Origin: Ceratorhiza oryzae-sativae
Lineage: Eukaryota; Basidiomycota; Agaricomycetes; Cantharellales; Ceratobasidiaceae
Direction: 5' to 3'
DNA length: 64,000 bases
Assembly (NCBI GenBank): GCA_030998015.1
Contig: JARWMV010000007.1
Span: forward strand, 248,001 to 312,000
Both the position numbers and the translations under genes were made by a program. Under the pieces are notes generated by a model. That model did no database searches and had not been told where the DNA came from. It saw only the letters and a program-made list of their open reading frames with translations. This document shows positions 12,455 through 24,300 of the stretch, piece by piece (the stretch's first letter is position 1; every line of letters starts with the position of its first letter).

Positions 12455-13128
12455 CTAAGTATCCCAATCAGCTATGAGCTCGATCAACATGACTTGAATC
12501 TTATCATCAGTGTTGACTTCCTCCCACGCAGCTTGAATATTGAACCGGTTGTCAAACCCGGCATTTTTGAGGACGTTGGACTCTGGAGAAGCGAATCCTG
12601 ATGCATGGACCAAAGATGCAGATAGCCCATGTTTCTCCCCGAGCATCTTTGCCGTCTCTCGTGTAACATGAATTGGAGTTCCCCAATCACTGGACGTAAT
12701 GTTCTATGAATATAAGAGTAATTAAGCGGCCCCGAGGGTAATTCAACTCGAAATATTCCCACCCGAGTAAACATGATAAACCAAGAGCCCCCGACATCCC
12801 GTTTCCGCAGGAGCTCTTCCACAATCGCTTCGAGCGAGCTCAACCGGTAAAACTTGGCTTCAGCAAGCAGATTCCTCAGTGCAACCTTGCGCTTGAATAT
12901 CCCACTGGGTAGCACCCCATTCCTGGGTAGCACGGCATACCCATTGAGAAAATCTACCACAATCTGGAACATTTCAGGGTTTCGAGCCACCTTGACCTGG
13001 GGACCACGGAACCGACTGGTATGCGCAGCCACGGCATCAGTAAAGTAGTTCGGCCCATCGACTTTGAATTGATCCTGCGTCAAGACAAACTTCCTGCCAG
13101 AAACAATCACTTTAAGCTCTGTGGGCAT
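12455..13128 (-). CDS. BTB/POZ protein, copy 4 of tandem array
   Basis: Two exons, 12763-13128 (122 codons) and 12455-12703 (83 codons with stop), joined across a 59-nt GT-AG intron after ...FIMFTR to NITSSDWGTP. I start at the second Met (MPTELKV), because it gives the same exon length as copies 2 and 5; the ATG at 13146 is in frame and possible. The BTB core reads VLTQDQFKVDGPNYFTDAVA, VVDFLNGYAVLP and LLAEAKFYRLSSLE. Together with copy 5 it forms a second subfamily (DGPNYFTDAVAAHT rather than DSPNYFT). The C-terminal exon has AAWEEVNTDDKIQVMLIELI, conserved in copy 5. Confidence 0.78.
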
Positions 13129-13586
13129 GATAAGACGTTTCGGCATGCTCGAAAGTCTGGTGTGGCAAGAGGATGCGGCGAAGACCAGCGGAGTCTTATA
13201 CGATCATCTTCGGGGATCCAGGCGTAGCCGCTGCCACCCCAAACGGCAGAGATAGCACTCGAGCGGTCTTGCGGTGCAGGATCTACATGGATAGATTTAA
13301 ACGTCGCGTTCTTTCGTAATGGCAAAACGTCATGGCCGACATGAGGTGCCAGCAACGATCGAGCGAGACCGAACTGGGTTAACCCGGTACAAGATGCAGA
13401 TTCGCTTTTGTTTGGATTTATATTTGTAGAAAAGCTTACAAACCGGCTAAGTGAACCGGCTAGCCTCCAGACCTGTATAATGTAGTTCTCATTCTGCTAG
13501 CTCGAGATCTTTCGCATGGCGCACATGGTGGTTACTCGTTAAATATCGACTAAATTTGACAAAAAAGCAGGACTGAATATGACAAC

Positions 13587-14263
13587 TCATGAAGTTGAAT
13601 CAGGCACAATAGTAAGCACCACCACTTGAATGTTGTCACTCCCATTCTGCTCCTCCCATGCCCCATCGACTCTAAATGGGAAACTAATCCCAAACTTTTC
13701 AAGAATCTTTGACTGGGAAGATGAAAGCCCGGACGTGTGCACAACACGTGCAGAGAGCCCATGCTGTTTCTGAAGTGTTTTCACCATGTCGTCCGAGATG
13801 TGAGTCAGATTTCCCCATTCACTTGACGTATCGGGCTATATATATTGAGGAAACATGAGCAGTCGTTTTCAGATACTTTTGAAAGAAAGCCACCGACCCG
13901 AGAGAGCATTACGTGCCAGGAGGGCCCAATCCTTCGCTTCTGCAAGATCTCCTCTGCGATTGTTTCGAGTGAGCTCAAGCGGTAAAACTTGGCCTCTGCG
14001 ATCAGATTCTTCAACGCAACTTTGCGGTTTGTTATACCCTGTGGGAGAGGTCCATCTTTTGGTAGGACGGTGTAACCATTGAGAAAGTCGACTACTACCC
14101 GAAACATCTCGGGGCTACGGGGAACCTTGACTCGGGGGCCACGGAAACGGCCGGTATGTGCAGCCACAGCATCGGTAAAGAAGTTGGGACCGTCGAGCTT
14201 GTATTGGTCTTGGGTTAGGACAAACTTAGTGCCCGAGACGATCACTGTTAGATTAGGACCCAT
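13587..14263 (-). CDS. BTB/POZ protein, copy 5 of tandem array
   Basis: Two exons, 13898-14263 (122 codons) and 13587-13835 (83 codons with stop), the same sizes as copy 4, split by a 62-nt GT-AG intron after ...HVMLSR. The BTB core reads VLTQDQYKLDGPNFFTDAVA, VVDFLNGYTVLP and LIAEAKFYRLSSLE. The C-terminal exon has SSEWGNLTHIS and GAWEEQNGSDNIQVVVLTIV. The upstream regions of copies 4 and 5 also share similarity (around 13195-13240 and 14340-14390), so the duplication seems to have included promoter sequence. Confidence 0.8.
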
Positions 14264-14842
14264 GTTTGTCGGCAGGATTTTGGACTTGGTGAAAGTAGCT
14301 GAAACGAAGGAGTCGCAAGGAGGATGGCCGAGGCGTGGGTGACTTATGATAGTTCATCGGGTCCAGGCGCAACTCCGGTTACCCTGGATCGTAAGGATAA
14401 ACACCAGCGCTCTTGCTGTGTAGATTTACCCTTTTGAGTCTGTGAAATGTAAAATACTACTGGGAATGGCATAGCCCTACCAGCACACCAATAGGCAACT
14501 GCGGGGTCCTTTTCACATGAAGCAGGTGACTTGGGGGGCGTGGTCCACACTAGCATGCATTCGTACACACACTTATTCCGAGCCATGGCCATTCCGTGAC
14601 ATTTCGAGTCAAGTGTGTTCTATATGAATCGCTTCGTTTATCAGAGCGGGGCAACATTGATCCCCGTCCCGTTCACGGGTAAACCATTCGTTGTATGCCC
14701 ACACCACGAGGTTCCCACATGCTTGACACTTGGCGTTGACTCATTGCAATTCACCCTCTACAACTTTTGCACTACATAATCCACTCCAGTATACCACATA
14801 ATTTGAGTTATATCAATTCTAATCATCCAAGACATCCTGGCC
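14264..14842. other. Intergenic
   Basis: BTB copy 5 upstream region and QTRT2 3' flank. No coding similarity seen. Confidence 0.5.
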
Positions 14843-16741
14843 CTATGTAGCCTTTTCTCTCGCCAATCGACCCTTTCCCCTTGCCCGATCAACACCACGC
14901 CAGGCCTTCTCTGCTTTCTTCAACACGTCCATCCCCCCATCATACCTCTCCTCGAATAGTCTGAGTTCTCGTTCAAAGGTGCCCGCAGCGATCGTGGAAC
15001 GAGCACCAGTCATCATGGCTTCGATTACAGCAAGATTGTGAAACGTAAGAAGTGTATGTGCCGACATTTCGTGGGTGTGGAGGAGATGGTGGATATAGGC
15101 ACGTGTAAACGGGGGCGCATAACTAGGTTCCGCCACGCCATTGTGAGTGGGTATTTCGTCTGTTTTACTGTGGATGATCGGGTGTGGGTCCCAAACAGGC
15201 GAGCAAGCCGCACACGGACACATATATCTGTCTTCCCGATCGAACGCACTCGAAGCGTCCACAAACCAGTCCGAGAGACGTACAAACTGGTGTTCGTACT
15301 GAGCATCGTACAAATTGTGCCCGACGTCCAGTTTCGCACCATTATGTTCTCCGATGACAGGGAACGTAAAGTCGAGAGCCACGCCTGCGCTCGCACATCG
15401 GATTGCAACCGCAGAATCGACCAAGTCGATCCCTTGTTCAACGAGCCCCAGCATGATATGTGGCGACGCCAGCGCTAGCCCAAGTGCCAAGCGAGGTTTA
15501 TGAGCGGGGAGATGGTCCAGTGACGCGCGTACGAGCTCGGGTAATCTCTTGTCGAGCTCCTCGGCGTAATTGACGATATCGGATTCCAACGGGTCAGGAG
15601 CAGCAAGTGTCGGGGTGTTGGAGTCAAATGCGTGAACTCGAGCAGAGGGAGCGGTGGTAGGAAGTGGCGGAGGCGCGGTTCCGGCTTGTTTGCCGAGCTG
15701 AGCACGAAGCTCGGACTGTATCGGAGCGAGTTCGAGAACATAACCGGTGATCGCCTCGTCTAGCCGTTCAATACTGCGACCGTTTCCGATCACTGGAGTT
15801 GCGTTTGAATCGGCCAGTCGCACGTTGACGCCGACTACTGCGCCGTCATCGTTTGCCGATTTCTTTCGGTAATGCTACGCCCTGGATTCAATTTTTGCCA
15901 ATCGGACGGGTCGAGCGATTCGACAAGCCCTCGAGCAAATGCCATACGCGCATTTGGGTTCGTTCCACCCATGAGAGGGGCGAATATCGGGCGTGGGGCC
16001 AACCCATTCGCGAGTTGGATGAGCCAAGTGAGGCTCCGAGCGATACTCTTCTCGATCCGTTTTTGCGAATAGGGGGGAGGGGTAAAGGGTGTGTCGGCGG
16101 GTGCGATAACGATATCTGGATTAGACCCGGAAACGAACGAAATGTAATCGAGCGGTCGGACCTAGCTAAATCACTTGTACGTTGGTCAATCAAAATTCCA
16201 AGTGATATCGCATACCTTTCGACATCCCCGAATGCACTGGGCTTGGATAAAATCTGCCGTGTTTGCAGGCATCTCGTTCACAGAGCTCGGATCACGAAGG
16301 CTCATACTGACGATGTGTTTACGAGTAGAAAGCGACATCAGCCTATGCAGAGGGTGGGCATCAGGACACAAGGAGGGCAAGGGTGGGTTGTCCTGCAAGC
16401 TTCTATGAAGATTAGTGAAAGAGCGAGCCGTACTCTCAATATAAAAAAACTCACTAGCTTTCAAAAGGAACGTGCAACCATGCGATCGCGGGTACCCGAC
16501 TCAGCTGATCAGAGGATAGATGTGGCACCACACCCCGCGAGGACGGAGCCATGAGACCAGGAGTTTTCAAAGTCAAGGTATCACCATCATCTCTAACAAG
16601 TTCAAATGTCCCGAGTCGAGATAAATTACTATTTTCTATCGATTTTACCACTTGGAATCGAACTTTGGAAGGGGATGGGGTGATTGGCCGGGCCGCCATG
16701 GTTGTTGCGAGCTTGGTTTTGTCTATTACGCAAAATGTCAC
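14843..16741 (-). CDS. QTRT2: Queuine tRNA-ribosyltransferase accessory subunit 2 (QTRT2-like)
   Basis: QTRT2 is the non-catalytic partner of the TGT enzyme that puts queuine at position 34 of tRNAs with GUN anticodons, acting at the outer mitochondrial membrane in animals. Exon 1 (down from 16741, or from the ATG at 16699) gives the family start with LGTFELVRDDGDTLTLKTPG and PHLSSDQLSRVPA. Exon 2 gives HRLMSLSTRKHIVSMSLRDP and PANTADFIQAQCIRGCRK; exon 3 begins at 16161 with PLDYISF and includes PIFAPLMGGTNPNARMAFAR. The long last exon holds GYVLELAPI, RLALGLALASPHIM, the zinc ligands CPCAAC with the His of AYIHHLLHTHEM, and LLTFHNL. The junction near 15855-15885 changes frame by one missing base and I see no intron to explain it. 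Presence of this subunit implies queuosine salvage, absent in budding yeast. Confidence 0.85.
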
Positions 16742-17100
16742 GTGCTTACTTCGCGGCCTTGACCCTTATTGAGCGGTCTAGCAATGTGTAGTTTTGGCTT
16801 GGCAGACACATCTAGTGACTGAGCTTCAGTTACGGTGAGCACACCCAATTATTTATTCATAATATTATATAGTTCTACAACAGAGAACCCAAAAACAAAA
16901 CAAAACAAAACAAAACAAACAGGGGAGCATACAGTACCCAAATACATAATTGCTTAAGCTTCAAACGGGGTGGAGTGAGTAGGAAACGAATCGAAAGAAT
17001 AGCAAGCCAATACTCAAAGGTCTAATATACAGATATATCGAGGATTCATGTCACAGGGAAGAGCATAGCACGAGGAAGAGGCATGAGACCGGTATACAAA
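16742..17100. repeat. Intergenic with (AAAAC)n microsatellite
   Basis: No gene seen. A run of about five AAAAC units lies near 16894-16918. Confidence 0.6.
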
Positions 17101-17109
17101 ACGACCGGC
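17101..17109. repeat. Left target-site duplication of the LINE
   Basis: ACGACCGGC, repeated exactly at 18171-18179 directly after the poly(A) tail. Confidence 0.75.
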
Positions 17110-18170
17110 ACGACAGCACCCGAGCCTGGTCAGGGGTTAGGCTAGGAGACCGAGATCGGGTTACAGTACTAGAGGCCGAACTCGCAGGCATCTGGCTAGC
17201 GCTACAGCAAGTGCACCGGCTACGGGTCATAGAGGAGGCGGTGGTGTATAGTGACTCGCAGCTGGCCATAGCCTGTGTGGAAGGGGCGCCTCAGGCGCCC
17301 CCAAGTCCCTGGTTCGCCCTATTAGGACGCTTGCGGAGAAGATTCGACGCAGAAGTGATTGCTTGAGACTCAGCCTTAAGTGGTGCCCGGCGCACAAGAA
17401 CATCCTAGGCAACGTGCTCGCGGACAAAGAAGCTAGACTGGCAGCGAGAGGCGAGACATACAGACAGGACCTCATCCCCAAGCCACTCTGCACCTACCGG
17501 CAACGAATTACGAGACATCTAGCCAAACTCCTTACCAGGGAGGCGAACGCAAGCTATGCAGAGCAGGGCTGGGGGTCCCACCCAGCGGGCCAGAAATTAT
17601 CAAGCAGGCTCCCAACCGTAGTCCCAGCCGAATTCTTGAAGCTCACGGCTGGAAGGTCGCGAGCGCAAATCGGCCTCCTCTTCAGACTCTCCACCAGCCA
17701 TATCCAGCTCGGGAAGCACCTCTTCTTGCTCGACCTCGTCGATTCGTCTTCTTGCAAGGCCTGCGGCGAAGCGGAAGAAACGGTCATGCACTTCGTACTT
17801 CGGTGTCCGAAGTTTGCCGCGCTCCGGCAAAACGTGCTGGCCTCCAGAGGGCGCAATTTCCTCTCTCTCTCTTTTCTCCTTTCTACTATTCCTGGTCATA
17901 CGGCGCTACTGGAATATGTCCGGCGCTCCCACCGCTTCCCAGACCTGTTGTGTTTGTAATTTGTGCATTTCCTCTTCGTGCCCCGCCCCATATGTCTCAG
18001 ACTTAGTTACAGTAGTCTATTTTAGTGACAGCAGTTAGTATTGAGTTTAGACAAGTAGTACCCGTTGTATCTCTCCCTCCCCTCTCCGTGTTCTGTTCTG
18101 CAGAAGCCGCGACATGAGGCCTAGCCTCGAAGTGGCTATAATAAATCTGATTTTTTAAAATAAAAAAAAA
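17110..18170 (+). mobile_element. 5'-truncated LINE (non-LTR retrotransposon) with poly(A)
   Basis: The element starts inside an RNase H domain (VLEAELAGIWLALQ, VVYSDSQLAIACV, then WCPAHKNILGNVLADKEARL) and continues to a C-terminal zinc finger-like block of reverse transcriptase proteins (CKACGEAEETVMHFVLRCP). It ends with a poly(A)-like tail at 18157-18170. The 9-bp sequence ACGACCGGC flanks it on both sides (17101-17109 and 18171-18179), as expected for a target-site duplication; extra A residues on both sides may extend it. The RNase H frame is shifted by one missing base near 17362. The element lacks ORF1, endonuclease and most of the RT, so it cannot move by itself. Confidence 0.82.
17363..17959 (+). 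pseudogene. LINE RNase H C-terminal part and zf-RVT domain remnant
   Basis: Open frame of 198 codons with the RNase H motif WCPAHKNILGNVLADKEA at its start and a CxxC...HxxxxC block (CKACGEAEETVMHFVLRCP, about residues 130-150). The N-terminal part of the same RNase H lies just upstream in another frame (17150-17360). It is a fossil coding piece of the truncated LINE. Confidence 0.8.
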
Positions 18171-18179
18171 ACGACCGGC
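18171..18179. repeat. Right target-site duplication of the LINE
   Basis: ACGACCGGC, identical to 17101-17109. Confidence 0.75.
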
Positions 18180-18405
18180 GCTGACAGAAGACAAGGATCA
18201 TAGAGTCACGCAACGACCCACACTGGCGTACAGGGTTTATGGCTTGCCGAATTTGAGATGGAAACATGAGCCGTGTGCCAATCGCGATTTAAAATAGGGC
18301 TATCCGAGGTTTGACGCTGGTTACACCTTTGGTGCCACTCGCGCGAACGACGTTCGTCTACTCTTGTGGCTCGTTAGCAACGACCGACTTGCCGCGTTAT
18401 CGGGC

Positions 18406-19682
18406 TCACTCACTGGGGTCCTCTGTTGGCGAACTACTACAGGCGGCTGCTCCGTGATTACGACCTCGCTGGCCGGCTCTAGTCTTGGCCAACACTAGCG
18501 TCGACAAGACGCGGGAAGGTGGCTTTCAAAGATGAAATCAATGCTACGTTGACTAGATGACTGGATGACTTGGACGTACTAGGCCTGCATTGATCCACGC
18601 GAACGGATGCTGGCTCTCTGTTGTCTTCCACACCTCCTCAGAGACAAGCATCAATGCGTCATTCCACGTGTCCGGTATTCTCTCGAGGTTGCCAGGTTTG
18701 AGGACCTTGAAGAGGGCGTTGATGAAGCGCGAGCCTTGGTGAGAACGTTCCCAGCTTCCGGTCCCAGCTTGTGAAAACTCATTGCCGCTGCAAGAGCCTA
18801 ACACGACTATTCCTGGAACGGCCTTGAGCCCATTCACCATATTTTCTGCAGCTTCTTGCGCTTTACAACAATCTAGCACTAGAGCGAGCAGCACATTTGG
18901 GGGCTTGCGTGCAAGCGCTTTCCGAAGGTCTGTCCATTTGACGGATACCCGGTCGTCTACGATAAACCTTGAGCCGTCGTCCGAGTTGTGTCCAGACAGA
19001 ACGAGCCAACGAATTTGAATAGTCGAGGAGCCGCGCCATGGGCTGGCTAGGTACACGGCAATCTGGTCGAGCAGAGGGCTCCGTGAGGGCGGCTTGGTGG
19101 GTATGAGCTCGTAGAATCCTATCTTGCGGAGGCGACGTAGGACGGTAAAAACGTCGCATTTAATGTTCTCGAAGCGGAGGCCTTTATGCTTGCCTTTCAG
19201 AGACCCGCTTGACCAACAAGAGCTATCGCCACTATCCTCTTCCATCTCATTGAACCACTGGAGCGTGTGGGTTGATGAGGACCAGTCTGGGCGAGGGTTG
19301 TGGACAAAGGTGCGGAGCCCTTTTGGCGTGGCCATTGCGAGCTCGGTGGGTGCGTGGTGCCAGCGGGGTCGTTGACTGAAATGACTGCGGCTGGTTGCGC
19401 ACCTCTCTGTATACGAGCGATACCGCTCGCAAACACAATCAGTCCGTGCGCCGGGTTGATCCAGGACAAGGCGACAGCAATTGGGCGCAGGAGCGGGGGC
19501 CAGCCACCGTGCTCGCTGTGGGCGATGACAGCGAGGGGTGGTGTGAGTCTGGACTCGTGCGGGTTGGAGCGGTGTGGTGTCGTGGTATGCAGAGACTCGG
19601 AAAATATCCATGCGTCGGTCAGACTATCTGGGGGAGCAGGCGAGCTCGCAGAACCCCCAGCAGCTGGTGTGAGGATGCCCAC
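18406..19682 (-). CDS. Divergent caspase-like (C14) protein, paralogue 1
   Basis: Cysteine peptidase fold of the caspase/metacaspase type is suggested by the order of motifs: LVLSGHN (His position), LALVLDCCKAQ (Cys position) and VVLGSCSGNEFSQ followed by FINALFKVLK, which parallels the metacaspase block after the active Cys. An N-terminal block ELAMATPKGLRTFVHNP is shared with the two other paralogues. Exon 1 ends at 18580 (...NAGL); a 57-nt GT-AG intron (18523-18579) leads to a last exon of 39 codons (18406-18522) with PPSRVLSTL and GQRGR. Upstream of the MATPKGL Met (19335), residues like those of paralogue 2 (AWIFSES, RGAQPAAVISV) lie in a frame shifted by one missing base (near 19345-19375). 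The protein may therefore start at 19335 (290 aa) or, if the shift is an error, at about 19682. Substrate and role unknown. Confidence 0.62.
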
Positions 19683-21026
19683 TGGGCGTGTCTTCAGCGA
19701 GATCGGCGCGGCGAACGCAACCCTGACTCACTCGATCAATCTGCAGCGTGCAAGGCAACGCGAGGTGTGCAGGGCGGGAACGAGTCCAGACCTAGCGAGT
19801 CTTGCACACAGCGGTTGCACTTATAACCCCTCAAGGGCCCAGCTTCTGCCTGTAACACAGCTGCAATGCCTCTCCAACTGACCGATTTCTGTTGCCGGAC
19901 TGCGCTGGGCTCAGGTGGTAGGCCGGATACGAAATTCGAGGAGCCCATGGAAGGGAAATGTCCGTTATCGCCACGTTGTTTACGATTATAGGTGCGACTT
20001 GTCCGAGGATCAAGGTTAAACAAAAGGGGACCGGAAAAGAGCCATTCGCAGTGGCGGCACAGTGTGAGAGCCCCTGCGATGCTTCAATTTTTTTCTCAGC
20101 CGAATAATGATGCCCTTGCCCTAGGCGCCACATCAGAGTGGCAGCCAACCCTCAGGATAGCCAAGTGCATCTCGGTTCTGAACGTGCCGGGCAGGCATGA
20201 TTCGCCCATATCAACCTGTTAACCTTTGCAGACAGGTAGAACTTATGGCTAATCCTTGCAAACCTACCACACTTGACATTTTGCTTCATTTTCATTTTGA
20301 TCGATTAGATGGATCCTTTTTTACTCGATCTATTTGCATAACGGCTGCTGCCACACTCCACAAAAATACAGCCTGCTATCGACAAGCAACTTGTCGGTAT
20401 ATGCGCAGCTCGGCGACGTTCCATTGCCCATTGTCCACTCGATAACGACGCCACTCGTTCCATAAGCTTCCCATCACTGGGTCAATTGATTGTGCCACCA
20501 GTGGAGGCTGTGCGCCACAGCCATTGTTCTAACCATTTTGTAAATCTGACACAGACCCACCTAGGTCTGTATTCGGCTGGCCGGCTACTTGCACAAGAGT
20601 GGAACTTCTGTCCCACTTTGGAGCCCGAAAACTCAGGATGCAAATGGTTGACTCTTTGCTTTCCCAGTAGGCAGTATCCCAGAACCGAGTATTATAAACA
20701 TGATAGCTATGTTATTATGTACTGAAATCTTTGGTCTATTCTGAGCTTTGTATCCTTCACGGCAATCAAAGCATTTTCGGGTGTGGGGGTGTCGCGGGTC
20801 CCATGTAGGTTGCATTCGTTGAGGTTCTGCTCTACCGTGCAAAGCAAGTACCGTAACATGTTTACCCTGGCCGGCGCTCAGCACATCCAACTTGTGCTGC
20901 GGTAGATCAGCTCTCCTCCTGGCGGCCACCCAGTGCATTTACCTTCTAAGTCACTGTTTCCCACCTTGTTTCAGCCGAGAAGAACCCGTGGACAGCTCCG
21001 CTCGGCTAGTTTAATAGTATCGCCAT
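19683..21026. other. Intergenic between caspase-like gene 1 and copia element
   Basis: Upstream region of the caspase-like gene. No gene or coding similarity seen on either strand. Confidence 0.5.
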
Positions 21027-21031
21027 GTACA

Positions 21032-21323
21032 TCTCACGCAGGGAGGTAACTTGTGGCTAAGATACAAATCGTACTTAGCTCAACTACGAAGGTAGAGAAC
21101 TGTATATACTGTACCTAAGATACAAATCGTACTATAGAGTACAGTGTGAATAGAATACATGAGAAAAGAAAGAAAATACGATACCTTAGCTCAACTACGA
21201 AGGTAGAGAACTAAGGAAGAAGAAGGGGGATTCCCGCGAACTCGCGCATGATATCAGAGAGGGGGGATACGAAACAGAAACAAATATGCGCATACATACA
21301 CGCATATGATTGTAAATTCAACA
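21032..21323 (-). repeat. 3' LTR of the copia element
   Basis: 292 bp, identical to the 5' LTR. The purine-rich tract lies directly next to it at 21324-21337. Confidence 0.93.
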
Positions 21324-21375
21324 CGCCCACTCAATCCTATGCGTGAATGTACGGATAAAAGAAAAGAATAGAATT

Positions 21376-24300
21376 TCACGCCATTCCCATCGCAGACACA
21401 AAGTGAGTAAACTTGAGGCGTCCTAGGGGCTTAGTAAGCGCATCCGCGAGCTGTTTCTCTGTAGGTATATATTGCAGGTCGAGTTCTTTCAGAGCGATCA
21501 CTTCGCGAATAAAATGATACTTGACGCGTATATGCTTCGTTGTCTGATGATTGACGGGATTCTTAGCTAGGGCCATAGCAGACTGGTTGTCCGAGAATAA
21601 GGGAGTAGCGCCCTCAGAGAGAAAACCAAGTTCGGATAAAAATTGACGAATCCATAAAAGTTCGCGTCCGGCACTAGCATCGGCGACATATTCGGCTTCG
21701 GTACTTGATAAGGAAATTGTCGGCTGCTTTCGGGATGAGTAAGCAATTACGCCACCGGCATGTAGGAAAGCCCAGCCGGTAGTCGAACGGCTTGTATGCT
21801 TATCGCCGGCATAATCAGCGTCGACATATCCAAGCAGATTTAAATCGCGAAAGCGATTATAGACAATGCCTAAGTCCATAGTACCTTTGAGATAGCGGAG
21901 AACTCGTTTGCCGGAGTTCCAGTGTTCTTCGCCAGGATTCATCGCGTGTTGCGCGAGTATACCAGTAGCATATGCGATGTCGGGTCGGGTAGAAATCATA
22001 GCATACATAAGAGACCCGATCAGCTGCTGGTAGCGGTTCCGATCGATCGATGGCGCTTCGAGCTTTGGTAGATTGGGAGATTCGGCCATCGGAGTTTCGC
22101 ATGGTTTACAGTCGGACATATTGAAGCGAGCAAGAATATCGTTGATATAACGGCGCTGAGAGATCTTGAGAGTTCCAGCGCTGCGATCGCGCTCAATTTC
22201 GATGCCTACGAACATTTTGGCCTCGCCTAGATCAACGATTTCAAGTGATTCAGCGATTTTAGCCTTAACCTTATTGAGGATTTCTGTAGACGATCCAGCG
22301 AGTAGCATATCGTCCACATGGCTAAGTATAATCGCTACTTCGTCACCATCGCGTAGCCAGAATACAGAGTGATCCGTATCGCATCGTTTAAATCCTATAT
22401 CTTCAAGGATTTTCTTGAGACGCATATAGAAGGCTCGCGCCGCCTGTTTGAGACCGTAAATCGCCTTGTTGAGCTTCCAGACAGATTCTAGGCCTTCGAC
22501 AAAGCCTGGAGGTTGCTCCATATAAATCTCCTCGTCGAGATCCCCATGTAAAAAGGCTGTTTTAACGTCGATTTGGTGAAGCTCGAGGTCTAGAGCGGCT
22601 ACGATGCTTAAGAGTGTCCGTAAGGAGTCAGCAGCAGCGACGGGTGACGAAATTTCGACAAAATCGACTCCAGGGCGCTGAGAAAAGCCCTTCGCGACTA
22701 ATCGAGCCTTGTAGCGAACGATCTCGCCATCAGCTCCACGCTTGTAGTCGAAAACCCATCGGCATTTAACGACATTTTTGTCGATAGGACGGCTCACGAG
22801 CGTCCATACTTCGTGCTGCTCGATCGATTTCAGCTCTTCTGTCATCGCTTCAAGCCATAGATTCGCGTCTGGACGACGCATGGCATCCTCGAACGTCTGA
22901 GGCGGCGATTCTATTATCGCAGTAAGTGCCTCTTCGTCCTCTCGTCCGTCTGTATGCGCTAAGGCGCCCACTTGCGCTCCATACCGTTCTGGTGCTCTTC
23001 GTTCGCGCGTGGATCGACGCACCGGCGGCGGATCTGGCTGTAAAACAACTATTTCCTGATCTTCAGGCTCCAAGTCCGGGCTCTCGGAAGGTAAGGCTTC
23101 TGGTTCATCGGGTATATGCGCGGGTTCTGACGATTCGAGTGGTTTATCGGATGATTCGGGTGAGTGAATTTCTATCTGAATGGGTGGTAATTCATCCGAT
23201 TTATTCTCATCGTCATCGGTTGGGCTTTCATCATGATCCTCGATAACCACGCGCTGCCGATTGTCCAGCCCTTCGTCAAAGACTACATCACGTGAGGTGA
23301 TTATGCGACCGGTACCGCGCTGAGCAAGCACGTGCGCCTTCCTATTAGGAGCGAATCCGAGGTATATGCACTCGATTGAGCGCGCTTGGAGTTTCGTGCG
23401 CATATTGTCTGGCACACGAGCCCAGGCCTTGCATCCAAACGTACGTAATCCCGATACATTTGGGATCTTGCCGCTAAATGCTTCGCTCGGCGTTCGGCCA
23501 TCTAGGCGTTTCTTCGGCGTTACGTTCCACAGGTGAGCCGCATGTAAGATTGCGTAACCCCAATATTTCTCGGGTAAATGCGCGTCGAATCGCATCGCGC
23601 GCTGACAATCGTTTAGGGTACGTATCGCTCGCTCGGCTACGCCATTACTGGCCGACGAATCTGCTTCGGTCTTTTGGTGCTGGATTCCTTCCGCTCGCAA
23701 GAAAGCCTCGAAGGCGTTTGACCCGTACTCGCCACCACCATCCGTCCGTAAGTGTTTAATTCGCCTTCCCGTAAGATTCTCGATTGACGCTTTGAGGTCC
23801 TTGAATTGACCCGCGTAATCGCTCTTGTTGCGCAATAAATGCACGAATATCTTGCGGGACTTATCATCAATCGTGACGGCGAAATATCGGAATCCTCCGA
23901 TCGCTTGAACGGGTAAGGGGCCGTGTAGATCGCTGTGCATAAGCTCGAGTACCTCAGAGGTACGAGATTGGGACGGTGGAAAAGGTGCGCGTGTATGCTT
24001 CCCCTGGAGGCATGGGCCGCATTTCGACTTGGGAGGTGAGCGGTTTCCCACTATATCCATCCCTTCAACCGCGCCTTTCCTCACCATATCTAGCACATAT
24101 TCGTAGTTTAGGTGACCAAATCGGCGGTGCCAGGTAGGTAGGTCTGCTCGCGCGACTGTACTCGCGGTATATGCGACGAATTCTTGGGCATGTAAATCGC
24201 TATCGTTATTTTTGCTGTCTGGCTCTACGAAGGCCGTATGCGCGGTAGAATCGGTGTGTGTAATTTTCGCTTGAACCTTGTAGAGTTGCCCTGACTGCTT

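Noticed and set aside
13107..13355. Possible sixth BTB fragment upstream of copy 4 (HVGHDVLPLRKN)
   Set aside because: Only about eight residues resemble the GYEVLPL strand; it overlaps the presumed promoter, and no flanking BTB motifs exist.
15888..16193. Minus-strand 101-codon frame within QTRT2
   Set aside because: It is an off-frame reading of the QTRT2 exon that carries PIFAPLMGGTNPNARMAFAR in the correct frame.
22926..23246. Plus-strand frames of about 60-106 codons across 21.8-25.7 kb
   Set aside because: They are antisense shadows of the intact gag-pol frame and have no coding features of their own.
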